NCBI GenBank assembly: GCA_027450105.1
Contig: DAIDKJ010000056.1
Span: forward strand, 1-7,803
Direction: 5' to 3'
From: Ferrovum sp.
GTDB taxonomy: Bacteria; Pseudomonadota; Gammaproteobacteria; Burkholderiales; Ferrovaceae
DNA: 7,803 bases
The notes under the pieces are model-generated. The model made no database searches. It saw only the letters and a program-made list of their open reading frames with translations, and had not been told where the DNA came from. Below, piece by piece: positions 1 to 5,916 of this stretch (within the stretch, counting starts at the first letter, position 1; every line of letters starts with the position of its first letter). The position numbers and the translations under genes were made by a program.

Positions 1-120
1 GCCACGAAACTGAATTTCCAGAAAACGATGGTTCACGGTTTTGATTTCCAGCGTCAACGTTCCGCAGGGAAGATCGCGAGATACCGCCGAAAAGCTGGTC
101 ATGCTATATACGCTTGCCAC
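1..120 (-). CDS. yicC: YicC family protein, N-terminal part (gene runs off the left edge)
   Basis: Only the first 40 codons are present, read leftward. The translation begins MASVYSMTSFSAVS and continues with LEIKTVNHRFLEIQFRG. The SMT near the start and the 'vNhRfLEi' segment are the N-terminal signature of the YicC family. E. coli YicC starts MIRSMTAYARR and has an equivalent SVNQRYLE segment. YicC proteins are linked to RNA turnover and stress or stationary-phase survival, and are described as endoribonuclease-like; that is family knowledge, not visible here. I chose the GTG at 120-118 because a GAGG lies 8 nt upstream on the minus strand. The internal ATG at 102-100 has no such site and would remove the conserved residues before SMT. 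Head-to-head placement with rph is a common proteobacterial arrangement. The C-terminal domain lies outside the window. Confidence 0.9.
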   Translation of the reverse strand, partial: MASVYSMTSFSAVSRDLPCGTLTLEIKTVNHRFLEIQFRG

Positions 121-250
121 TGTCTCTGCCTCGTCAATGAGAGTAGTCAGTCGACCCAAATGAGATCATCCGATGCCGGCTCAATGATACTCCACTCTGG
201 TGTAATTGGCGTAAACTGGCGCCTTCGAAGGTTTTCAGCGAGGAAGTTTC
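121..250. promoter_or_regulatory. Divergent yicC/rph intergenic region
   Basis: This 130-bp gap must hold the promoters for both divergent genes. Rightward, the best candidate is an extended -10, TGGTGTAAT at 198-206, with no good -35. Leftward, TATCAT (plus-strand 184-189) is a possible -10, also without a convincing -35. A perfect 10-bp palindrome, CCTTCGAAGG, lies at 222-231 in the rph leader. The rph ribosome-binding site is AGGA at 241-244, six nt before the ATG. Which boxes are used is uncertain, although the presence of promoters here is nearly forced by the gene layout. Confidence 0.4.
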
Positions 251-994
251 ATGCGTCCCAGCCAGCGTCGAGCCGATCAATTACGTGCCGTCTCCTTTAG
301 CCGTGGAGTCTCTCGTCATGCAGAAGGATCCGCGCTGGTGGAATTTGGTCACACCCGTGTGCTGTGTACAGCCAGTGTCGACCGGGGGGTTCCGGGGTTT
401 TTGAAGGGTCAGGGAAAGGGATGGGTCACGGCAGAATACGGCATGCTGCCCCGGGCAACACACACGCGCAACAAACGCGAGGCCGCCACTGGCAAGCAGG
501 GTGGACGAACCATGGAAATTCAACGCCTGATTGGCCGCTCTTTGCGCGCCGTCATGGACCTGGATGTATTGGGCGAGTGCACAGTCACCCTGGATTGCGA
601 TGTCTTGCAGGCCGATGGAGGCACACGCACAGCCAGCATCACTGGGGCCTATGTGGCTTTGGAAGAGGCCATGGAACGTCTCGTGCAACAGGGTGTGCTG
701 CGTCAATCCCCCTTGCTGCAGCAAGTGGCTGCCGTTTCCGTGGGGATTTTTGAAGGGATTCCCGTTCTCGACCTGGACTACGAAGAGGATTCCTGTTGCG
801 ACACGGACATGAATGTGGTCATGACCTCGGATGGGCATTTCGTGGAAGTTCAGGGTACGGCAGAAAAAGCACCGTTTCGGCGCCATCAGATGGATGCCCT
901 GCTGGATCTGGCTCAATCCGGCTGCCGGGAATTATTTGCCTTACAGTTGCAGGCCTTGGACCGGCCTCTGCCTCCAGCAGGAGCCAGCGCATGA
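251..994 (+). CDS. rph: Ribonuclease PH
   Basis: RNase PH is a phosphate-dependent 3'-to-5' exoribonuclease that trims tRNA 3' ends and degrades structured RNA, releasing nucleoside diphosphates. It acts in the cytoplasm as a hexamer. The 247-residue product is close to the usual ~240. Visible signatures are VLCTASVD (37-44), the phosphate-binding arginine in GGR (R86), the second phosphate loop GGTRTASITGA (123-133, R126), the metal/catalytic acidic cluster with D180, D184 and D186 in DSCCDTDMN, and GTAEKAPF (202-209). All expected catalytic residues are present, so the enzyme should be active. The start is ATG at 251, with AGGA six nt upstream. The stop overlaps the rdgB start in an ATGA, so the two are probably translationally coupled. 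The two adjacent cysteines before D184 are a local variation. Confidence 0.97.
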   Translation: MRPSQRRADQLRAVSFSRGVSRHAEGSALVEFGHTRVLCTASVDRGVPGFLKGQGKGWVTAEYGMLPRATHTRNKREAATGKQGGRTMEIQRLIGRSLRAVMDLDVLGECTVTLDCDVLQADGGTRTASITGAYVALEEAMERLVQQGVLRQSPLLQQVAAVSVGIFEGIPVLDLDYEEDSCCDTDMNVVMTSDGHFVEVQGTAEKAPFRRHQMDALLDLAQSGCRELFALQLQALDRPLPPAGASA

Positions 995-1584
995 AACCGT
1001 GGGTATTGGCCACCCGCAACCCGGGGAAACTCGAGGAGTTTCAACGGTTGTTACTCCCGCTGGGGCAAGACATCCTGTCTCAGGATTCCCTGGGTATTCC
1101 CGAAGCACCGGAACCCCACTGCACGTTTCTGGAAAATGCGCTTTCCAAGGCACGCCATGCCTCTGCTTTAAGTGGTTATCCGGCCCTGGCCGATGACTCC
1201 GGACTTTGTGTGGAAGCCCTAGAAGGCGCACCAGGGGTCATCTCCGCCCATTTTGCTGGAGAGCCGCGCTCGGATCAACGCAACAATGAAAAGCTGATTC
1301 GCTTACTCCACGGACAACCCAACCGTTGCGCATACTATTACTGCATTTTGATCTGGATTCGGCATGCCCAGGACCCCACGCCGCTGATTGCCGAGGGACG
1401 TTGGAACGGGGAGATTCAGCACAGTGCGCAAGGCTTTGGAGGGTTCGGTTACGATCCCTTTTTCTTTGTGCCCTCCCTGGGGTGCACCGCCGCCGAATTA
1501 TCCTTGTCTCAAAAAAACCAGGTGAGCCACCGGGGCCAAGCACTCCAGCATTTGCTTTGCCAACTGCAGCAGCGCCACGGATAG
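991..1584 (+). CDS. rdgB: dITP/XTP pyrophosphatase, RdgB/HAM1 family
   Basis: RdgB hydrolyses non-canonical purine triphosphates (dITP, XTP, ITP) to monophosphates and pyrophosphate, so keeping deaminated bases out of DNA and RNA. It is a cytoplasmic homodimer. The protein is 197 aa, the same length as E. coli RdgB. It shows the N-terminal nucleotide-binding motif ATRNPGKLEEF (7-17), FLENALSKA (46-54), ADDSGLCVEAL (67-77, with D69 matching the E. coli catalytic Asp69), GFGYDPFF (151-158) and the C-terminal SHRGQAL (179-185). The reading frame is open further upstream, to 796, but that part is antisense-like to nothing and lies inside rph. The ATG at 991, overlapping the rph stop (ATGA), puts the conserved TRN motif at its usual distance from the N-terminus. 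No frameshift or missing residue was seen. Confidence 0.97.
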   Translation: MKPWVLATRNPGKLEEFQRLLLPLGQDILSQDSLGIPEAPEPHCTFLENALSKARHASALSGYPALADDSGLCVEALEGAPGVISAHFAGEPRSDQRNNEKLIRLLHGQPNRCAYYYCILIWIRHAQDPTPLIAEGRWNGEIQHSAQGFGGFGYDPFFFVPSLGCTAAELSLSQKNQVSHRGQALQHLLCQLQQRHG

Positions 1585-1612
1585 CCCGGATCTGGTTGTT
1601 TCTCTATTGTCC

Positions 1613-1616
1613 AGGA
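1613..1616 (+). promoter_or_regulatory. Ribosome-binding site setting the hemW start
   Basis: AGGA lies five nt before the GTG at 1622. The alternative in-frame TTG at 1607 has no Shine-Dalgarno-like sequence upstream, so this site favours the GTG start. Confidence 0.5.
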
Positions 1617-1621
1617 TTGTC

Positions 1622-2770
1622 GTGGCACAACCGCTCATACCGCCCCCCTTGTCCGTATACATCCACTTCCCCTGGTGTATTCAAAAATGTCCCTATTGTG
1701 ATTTCAATTCCCACGCTCTACGCACCGACCTACCCGAACAAGCCTATGTACAGGCCCTCATTACCGACCTGAAGTTTGCTTTGCCACTCATTCAGGGGCG
1801 TCCGGTCCATTCTGTTTTTTTTGGCGGTGGAACCCCCAGTCTGATCTCGGCGCAAGGGCTGCATCATTTGCTGCACGTCTTGCGCAGTCAACTCCCCCTC
1901 ATGGATGGGGCCGAGGTCACTCTGGAAGCCAATCCGGGAACCGTGGACAGGCACCGTTTTGAAGGCTATCGCAACGCTGGGATCACGCGCCTGTCTCTCG
2001 GCGTGCAAAGCTTCGATCCCGATCATCTCAAGCGCCTAGGGCGTATTCACGATAGTGACAGCGCCTACCAAAGCGTGGGCTTGGCCAGAGAGTGTGTTGA
2101 GCGCGTCAATGTGGATCTGATGTACGGACTACCCTTGCAAACGCTGGAGCAGGCTCAGCAAGATGTTCGCATTGCCCTGGGGTTAGGGGTCACACATCTG
2201 TCCTGTTATCAATTGACTTTAGAGCCCAACACGCCCTTTGCCCGAACTCCACCCCCATTACCCTCTCACGACAAGGTGGCGCAAATAGAGGAAAACATTC
2301 ACCAGCTGCTGCTTCAGGCGGGCTTCCACCACTACGAAACGTCAGCCTATGCTCAAGCAAGCCAGGAATCGCAGCATAATCTCAACTACTGGAACTTTGG
2401 CGATTATCTCGGCCTGGGCGCAGGCGCCCATGGCAAAATTACTACGCCGCAAGGCATTTTGCGTCAAATGCGCCCCAAACACCCCGATCACTATCTGCGT
2501 GCCGTAGCGCAGGGCCACCCGGTGCAAGAACAACACGTCGTGAAGCCCCAGGATTTACCCTTCGAATTCATGATGAATGCCTTGCGTCTCACTGCGGGAG
2601 TGACCGCCTCCAATTTCCAGCAGTACACTGGTCTGCCATTACACACTATCCAGGCCACCCTGGAGCAACTCAGAGCAAGGGGATTACTATCCCCCAATCC
2701 CGAGCGGTTGTGCGCCACCCCTCTGGGTCAACGCTTCCTGAATGATGTGTTACAGGCGTTTTTGGAGTGA
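1622..2770 (+). CDS. hemW: HemW, radical-SAM heme chaperone (HemN-like)
   Basis: HemW is a radical-SAM protein that binds heme and is thought to deliver it to respiratory enzymes. It was long misannotated as the oxygen-independent coproporphyrinogen III oxidase HemN. With a GTG start at 1622 the product is 382 aa, typical for HemW. The 4Fe-4S motif is HFPWCIQKCPYCDF, with C19, C23 and C26 followed by D-F. HemN carries a fourth cysteine where this protein has F28. The HNLNYW motif (252-257) is a further HemW hallmark. Also visible are FFGGGTPS (66-73), LEANPGT (101-107), LSLGVQSF (124-131), LTLEPNTPF (198-206), GLGAGAHG (264-271) and the C-terminal FEFMMNALRL (314-323). The gene starts 37 nt after rdgB. 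It is probably in the rph-rdgB transcript, since no terminator is visible between them. Confidence 0.95.
   Translation: MAQPLIPPPLSVYIHFPWCIQKCPYCDFNSHALRTDLPEQAYVQALITDLKFALPLIQGRPVHSVFFGGGTPSLISAQGLHHLLHVLRSQLPLMDGAEVTLEANPGTVDRHRFEGYRNAGITRLSLGVQSFDPDHLKRLGRIHDSDSAYQSVGLARECVERVNVDLMYGLPLQTLEQAQQDVRIALGLGVTHLSCYQLTLEPNTPFARTPPPLPSHDKVAQIEENIHQLLLQAGFHHYETSAYAQASQESQHNLNYWNFGDYLGLGAGAHGKITTPQGILRQMRPKHPDHYLRAVAQGHPVQEQHVVKPQDLPFEFMMNALRLTAGVTASNFQQYTGLPLHTIQATLEQLRARGLLSPNPERLCATPLGQRFLNDVLQAFLE
2764..2767 (+). promoter_or_regulatory. Ribosome-binding site of the alkyltransferase gene
   Basis: GGAG sits inside the last codons of hemW, eight nt before the ATG at 2776. The upstream in-frame GTG at 2767 overlaps this site. 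The GTG at 2773 is only five nt from it and is less likely than the ATG. Confidence 0.5.
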
Positions 2771-2775
2771 ATGTG

Positions 2776-3396
2776 ATGACTTACTATTTAATTAGGGAGA
2801 CCACCTCGGGCTATTTGATATCCCTTGCGGGCCGGCATGGAATCCAGTGGGCCAGCCTGGCCCCCACCTTTTCCCAGGCCTGTGACCAACTACAGACGCA
2901 AGCATTGCGCCAACATGGCCTCACCGTGGACAGCGGATCGCAGCTCTGGGAAAATTCACCTCGGTTTCCGTCAGACTGGAGTGACGCCCTGGCTGGCGCC
3001 CTGGAGCGCCCCCTGGAATCCTGGCAGGCGCCGCTGGACCTGAAGGGAAGCGCCTTTCAGCAAGCCATTTGGGAAGTATTGCTGCGCATTCCCCAAGGTC
3101 GATTGCTGCGTTATGGCCAAGTGGCTGCTCTGGCCGGACGCCCGCGTGCAGCTCGAGCGGCGGGAAGTGCCTGCGGCGCCAATCCGGTGCCCTTTCTTGT
3201 CCCTTGTCATCGCGTGATTGCGCATCACGGCCAATTGGGCGGTTTTGGTTTGGGGTTGGCGCTCAAGAAAACCCTGCTACAACGGGAGGGAATCGATTTA
3301 CAACGGCTTGCGGAATATGAGATCCCAGACTCCATGACCGAGGCGCAACCCTCGCTGCTCGAATTTGGTGAGGGGCCGATACGCGGGACGAACTGA
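2776..3396 (+). CDS. ogt: Methylated-DNA--protein-cysteine S-methyltransferase (Ogt/MGMT type)
   Basis: This suicide enzyme transfers a methyl or alkyl group from O6-alkylguanine (and O4-alkylthymine) in DNA to its own cysteine. From the ATG at 2776 the product is 206 aa. Residues 1-85 form a weakly conserved N-terminal domain. The DNA-binding/active-site domain begins near FQQAIWEVLLRIPQG (94-108), with a helix-turn-helix around YGQVAALAG (113-121), the likely arginine finger R127 in ARAAGSACGANP, and the acceptor C144 in PCHRVI. GGFGLGLALKK and LLQREG (to 172) close the canonical domain. A tail of about 34 residues then follows that the family does not need. It is encoded almost wholly inside the 99-bp antisense overlap with trmB. 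There are 5 nt between the hemW stop and this ATG. No Ada-type regulator domain is present. The symbol ogt is used for the family. Confidence 0.92.
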   Translation: MTYYLIRETTSGYLISLAGRHGIQWASLAPTFSQACDQLQTQALRQHGLTVDSGSQLWENSPRFPSDWSDALAGALERPLESWQAPLDLKGSAFQQAIWEVLLRIPQGRLLRYGQVAALAGRPRAARAAGSACGANPVPFLVPCHRVIAHHGQLGGFGLGLALKKTLLQREGIDLQRLAEYEIPDSMTEAQPSLLEFGEGPIRGTN

Positions 3397-3987
3397 GAAG
3401 GTGTCGCTGGTATTCTGCAAATCCGGTTCAGCCTGCAATACCCGCAGCATTTGCTGGGCATATTCTTCCCAGTCCGTGGCCATATGCACATAGCCTCCCG
3501 GTTTGAGACGATTGACCAGCTGTTTCACAAAGTCCGGTTGGACCAGGCGTCGCTTATGGTGGCGCTTCTTGGGCCAAGGGTCGGGGAAAAACAGATGCAC
3601 TCCATCCAGAGAACCCGGTACCAATAAATGTGTAACCACCTCCACTGCGTCATGACGCAGTACCCGAATATTCTTCACGCCTGATTCGTCAATGCGTTTC
3701 AGTAAACTGCCCACGCCGGGACGATGCACATCCACCGCCAAAAAGTGTGTGTTGGGCAGTCTTTGGGCAATGGCTACCGTGGTCTCCCCCATTCCAAAAC
3801 CGATTTCCAGTACCAGAGGACTGTGCGCATCAAAAAAATCAGGATACTGCTGACGCAGCACGACCTGCGCAGAAAAATCAATCCCCCATTGCGCCCAGAG
3901 GGAATCGAACGCACGCTGTTGGGCCACGGAAATCCGACCTTGGCGCAACACAAAACTGCGAATGGGACGATGGTTTTCTTGCGACAT
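3298..3987 (-). CDS. trmB: tRNA (guanine-N7-)-methyltransferase
   Basis: TrmB uses S-adenosylmethionine to methylate G46 (m7G46) in the variable loop of many tRNAs. The 229-aa protein is of usual length. It carries the SAM-binding motif LEIGFGMGE (60-68), FFPDPWPKKRHHKRR (133-147, the substrate-binding signature), ATDWEEYA (170-177), and the conserved end TKFEQRGLRLGHGVWDL (207-223). Because this C-terminus is family-conserved, the stop at 3300-3298 is genuine. The 3' overlap with the convergent alkyltransferase gene is therefore real on this side. The start is ATG at 3987-3985. I see no strong ribosome-binding site, so expression may depend on coupling to thiG, whose stop is 41 nt upstream. 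It is the third gene of thiS-thiG-trmB, a linkage I recall from other gammaproteobacteria. Confidence 0.96.
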   Translation of the reverse strand: MSQENHRPIRSFVLRQGRISVAQQRAFDSLWAQWGIDFSAQVVLRQQYPDFFDAHSPLVLEIGFGMGETTVAIAQRLPNTHFLAVDVHRPGVGSLLKRIDESGVKNIRVLRHDAVEVVTHLLVPGSLDGVHLFFPDPWPKKRHHKRRLVQPDFVKQLVNRLKPGGYVHMATDWEEYAQQMLRVLQAEPDLQNTSDTFSVRPAYRPLTKFEQRGLRLGHGVWDLIFRKPL

Positions 3988-4014
3988 GGGGATAGAACCC
4001 GCTTACCCGTGACC

Positions 4015-4028
4015 GGCGTGAGAACGCC
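4015..4028 (-). other. Small perfect hairpin just after the thiG stop
   Basis: On the minus-strand mRNA, GGCGT-TCTC-ACGCC forms a 5-bp stem with a 4-nt loop, starting directly after the thiG stop codon. No U-tract follows, so it does not look like an intrinsic terminator. It could protect or separate the thiG and trmB parts of the transcript, or be chance. Confidence 0.3.
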
Positions 4029-4829
4029 TCAAACCGGGTCCATCAATCCGGCAACCGGAGAACTTGGGCTTGCCTGGTAGGGCTTTTTGGGCATTCGTCC
4101 CGCACGCCAAGCCTCCCGTCCAGCCTGTACCGCCTTGCTCATGGCGCTTGCCATGAGTACCGGGTCCCTGGCCTGAGCGATGGCCGTGTTCATGAGCACA
4201 CCCGAACAACCCAATTCCATGGCGATACTGGCATCGGAAGCAGTGCCCACGCCGGCATCCACAATGACGGGCAGCTTGACTGTATCCAGTATGATCCCCA
4301 GATTCCAGGGGTTGAGAATCCCCATCCCAGAGCCGATCAGAGATGCCAAAGGCATGATGGCCACGCAACCAATCTCTTCCAGGCGTTGCGCCAAGATGGG
4401 GTCGTCGCTGCAATACACCATGACCTGAAACCCCTCCTTCACCAAAATGCGCGCTGCCTCGAGCGTTTCTACCATGTTGGGATAGAGCGTGTGCGCGTCG
4501 CCCAAAACCTCCAGCTTCACCAGGGTATGTCCATCCAGTAGCTCGCGCGCCAAACGCAGGGTACGCACTGCTTCCTGGGCTGTATAGCAGCCCGCCGTGT
4601 TCGGTAGCAACGTATAGCGTGCGGGAGAAATGGCGTCCAGCAAGCTAGGCTGGGTTGGGTCTTGCCCGATATTGGTGCGCCGAATGGCAACTGTCACGAT
4701 TTCAGCACCACTGGCTTCAATCGCTAGTCGGGTTTGTTCAAAACTGGCATATTTACCGGTGCCCACCAGAAGTCGGGAGCGCACCGGTTTACCGGCCAAA
4801 ATGAAGGGATCGTCGTTTATCATGGGCAT
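4029..4829 (-). CDS. thiG: Thiazole synthase
   Basis: ThiG is a (beta/alpha)8-barrel enzyme that builds the thiazole phosphate moiety of thiamine. It uses 1-deoxy-D-xylulose 5-phosphate, dehydroglycine and sulfur delivered as ThiS thiocarboxylate. The 266-aa sequence shows LLVGTGKY (20-27), VTVAIRRTN (46-54), LLPNTAGC (74-81), the Schiff-base lysine K105 in LVKLEVLGD, MPLASLIGSGMGILNP (159-174), VDAGVGTASDA (190-200) and the phosphate-binding GVLMNTAIA (210-218). All expected active-site elements are present. The start is ATG at 4829, 8 nt after the thiS stop. A second in-frame ATG is two codons further in. The only purine-rich site lies about 11 nt upstream, inside the end of thiS, so coupling to thiS is likely. 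The dehydroglycine-forming enzyme (ThiO or ThiH) and ThiF are not in this window. Confidence 0.97.
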   Translation of the reverse strand: MPMINDDPFILAGKPVRSRLLVGTGKYASFEQTRLAIEASGAEIVTVAIRRTNIGQDPTQPSLLDAISPARYTLLPNTAGCYTAQEAVRTLRLARELLDGHTLVKLEVLGDAHTLYPNMVETLEAARILVKEGFQVMVYCSDDPILAQRLEEIGCVAIMPLASLIGSGMGILNPWNLGIILDTVKLPVIVDAGVGTASDASIAMELGCSGVLMNTAIAQARDPVLMASAMSKAVQAGREAWRAGRMPKKPYQASPSSPVAGLMDPV

Positions 4830-4837
4830 GAGTTGAA

Positions 4838-5041
4838 TTATCCGCCACCGACGGCCACAACGATTTCCAGGCGATCGTCTGAGACCAAAACGGTGTGTTC
4901 AAACAAGCTGCGGGGCAAGATTTCCCCATTACGCTCCAGAGCAACGCGACGCCCGCTCAAGCCCAACTGCTCCAGCAATTGGGCAGCAGTGGGTGGCTGT
5001 TCAAAAGCATACGCCTGTCCGTTGATCGTTAGATGAATCAC
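4838..5041 (-). CDS. thiS: ThiS, sulfur carrier for thiazole synthesis
   Basis: ThiS is a small ubiquitin-fold protein. Its C-terminal glycine is adenylylated and converted to a thiocarboxylate that gives sulfur to ThiG. The 67-aa product has the expected size, a beta-grasp-like pattern (IHLTINGQ, AAQLLEQLGL, RVALERNGEILPRS, DRLEIVVAVGGG) and ends in the required Gly-Gly. The start is GTG at 5041-5039, as no ATG fits. A clear ribosome-binding site is not seen in front of it. It is first in thiS-thiG-trmB, with an extended -10 promoter about 25-30 nt upstream. Confidence 0.93.
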   Translation of the reverse strand: MIHLTINGQAYAFEQPPTAAQLLEQLGLSGRRVALERNGEILPRSLFEHTVLVSDDRLEIVVAVGGG

Positions 5042-5067
5042 AATGGGTACCGGGGAGATGAAGGGTC

Positions 5068-5076
5068 ATTCTATCA
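5068..5076 (-). promoter_or_regulatory. Extended -10 promoter of the thiS operon
   Basis: Read on the minus strand, TGATAGAAT gives a TGn motif followed by TAGAAT (5 of 6 to the TATAAT consensus). No good -35 lies at 16-18 nt, as expected for an extended -10 promoter. The implied leader before the thiS GTG is only about 20 nt. That is too short for a TPP riboswitch, so thiamine control at this promoter would have to work another way. Confidence 0.45.
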
Positions 5077-5181
5077 GAAAGCAGTCCCCACCAAACCCTC
5101 TGCAGTCAGTAGTTGCACAAAGCGCGCTCCAACCCCGGCAGAAGATTTCAACCTTGCCTCAAGAGCATACCCGGTAACACG

Positions 5182-5210
5182 TTGAGCTCAGTGGGGTAGT
5201 AGCGTAGAAT
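5182..5210 (+). promoter_or_regulatory. Promoter of the tRNA-Gly gene
   Basis: TTGAGC at 5182-5187 (4 of 6 to the -35 consensus) and TAGAAT at 5205-5210 (5 of 6 to the -10) are separated by exactly 17 nt. The predicted transcript starts a few nt before the tRNA 5' end at 5222. Confidence 0.6.
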
Positions 5211-5221
5211 CACGGCTTGCC

Positions 5222-5295
5222 GCGGGTGTAGCTCAATGGCAGAGCAGAAGCTTCCCAAGCTTAAGACGAGGGTTCGATTCCCTTCACCCGCTCCA
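5222..5295 (+). tRNA. tRNA-Gly (anticodon CCC)
   Basis: The 74-nt sequence folds as a standard cloverleaf. The acceptor stem GCGGGTG/CACCCGC is perfect. The D-arm GCTC/GAGC encloses AATGGCA. The anticodon loop TTCCCAA has CCC at 5254-5256. The T-arm is GAGGG-TTCGATT-CCCTT, with one G-U pair. The discriminator is U and the CCA end is encoded (5293-5295). It reads the glycine codon GGG. The first pair of the anticodon stem (27-43) is a G.A mismatch (5247/5263), leaving four Watson-Crick pairs. No hairpin plus T-run terminator is visible downstream. Confidence 0.97.
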
Positions 5296-5509
5296 CCGCA
5301 TCATTTCGAAGACTTCCAGGAAAATCCAAAAAGTGGGTCCATGCATAGGTAGGATTCTCTTTGCGCATGGTTGCTAGAGGAGCCAGGTCCCAGTGAGATA
5401 GCGCAGTTTGGCCACAACCCATGGGGGCTTGTCCAAGGCGGATCAAGCCTCGCAGATAGGCTCACCGAAGCGTTGACCGGGTAGACACCAGGTCGTCCTT
5501 TAATCATAA
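5296..5509. other. Unassigned stretch after the tRNA gene
   Basis: I see no supported gene here. The minus strand is open across most of it, but one such frame (5446-5261) is simply the reverse of the tRNA. A 6-bp inverted repeat with a 12-nt loop, GGCTTG...CAAGCC, lies near 5428-5451. TTGACC at 5473-5478 resembles a -35 box but has no -10 at proper spacing. No copy of the tRNA 3' end recurs before mutY, so I find no attachment-site pair. Confidence 0.4.
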
Positions 5510-5533
5510 TGACCATATCAATCAATATGGTCA
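5510..5533. promoter_or_regulatory. Palindrome, probable antitoxin operator
   Basis: TGACCATAT and ATATGGTCA are perfect 9-bp inverted arms around a 6-nt centre (CAATCA). The palindrome ends 10 bp before the ATG of the antitoxin relic and abuts its ribosome-binding site, GAGG at 5534-5537. Phd/YefM antitoxins repress their own operons by binding such palindromes. The role here is inferred from that family behaviour and the position. Confidence 0.5.
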
Positions 5534-5543
5534 GAGGTGCGTA

Positions 5544-5875
5544 ATGATCTCTGAAGTCAGCGCCGTGAACTTCCGCCAGAACCTGGGTGAGATGCTCAAC
5601 CAGGTGTAGTACCGCAACGACAGCGTCGTCATCAGCAAGGATGGCAAACCCGTTGCGGCCCCCGTCGATGCCGAACTGTTCGTCCGCATACGCCGCAGCG
5701 AGAGCATTTCGATGCCTTGAGCGAGCGTATTGCCGAGGCCTATGCCGGGTTGCCAATCGATGAAGGCCTCGCCGAGATCGATGCCGCGCTGGCGGCCGAG
5801 AGAAAACAACGCTATTGGCGGGCCTGTGCGTCGTGCTCGACACCCGCAGTCTTTTGGACTCGTCACGGGAGTTGA
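5544..5875 (+). pseudogene. Phd/YefM-type antitoxin, inactivated
   Basis: The frame from ATG 5544 gives MISEVSAVNFRQNLGEMLNQ, then V and a TAG stop at 5607-5609. After the stop it resumes as YRNDSVVISKDGKPVAAPVD and AELFVRIRR. This is a good Phd/YefM DNA-binding domain. Near 5697-5702 the frame shifts (missing or extra bases; the downstream frame is +2). It then continues as EHFDALSERIAEAYAG, LPIDEGLAEIDAALAAERKQ and RYW, the acidic/helical tail that would bind the toxin. That frame runs on to a TGA at 5873-5875 and has lost a natural end. A GAGG six nt before the ATG remains. Family members repress their promoter and neutralise a partner toxin; this copy can do neither intact. A compact, well-preserved sequence with two lesions suggests fairly recent decay. 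Confidence 0.8.
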
Positions 5876-5916
5876 TGGGAAGTGGCCGGAAATCCTGCAA
5901 TTCCGCCGAACGATGA
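5815..5916 (+). pseudogene. PIN-type toxin remnant (N-terminal fragment)
   Basis: In the frame after the antitoxin, starting at a TTG at 5815, the peptide MAGLCVVLDTRSLLDSS appears. VVLDTN-LL is the first strand and first acidic position of PIN-domain ribonuclease toxins, which often pair with Phd/YefM antitoxins. Here N is replaced by R. The sequence loses any family likeness after about 15 residues and stops at 5914-5916. A full PIN toxin is about 130-140 aa, so most of the domain is missing. The identification rests on a short motif plus its position, so it is moderate. Confidence 0.5.

Noticed and set aside
281..916. 211-codon minus-strand frame opposite rph
   Set aside because: It is the shadow of a clearly conserved RNase PH gene, with no signatures of its own.
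796..990. N-terminal extension of RdgB back to 796
   Set aside because: This part lies inside rph in another frame. The conserved RdgB N-terminus begins at the ATG at 991, coupled to the rph stop.
1622..2770. Calling this gene hemN (coproporphyrinogen oxidase)
   Set aside because: The fourth cysteine of HemN is replaced by Phe, and the HNLNYW motif and length are those of HemW.
5042..5221. TPP riboswitch upstream of thiS
   Set aside because: The probable promoter leaves only about 20 nt of leader, and I could not recognise the conserved thi-box core on the minus strand.
5261..5446. 61-codon minus-strand frame ending ERVKGIEPSS
   Set aside because: Its end is the reverse complement of the tRNA-Gly T-arm and acceptor stem. 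This is a well-known spurious protein signature.
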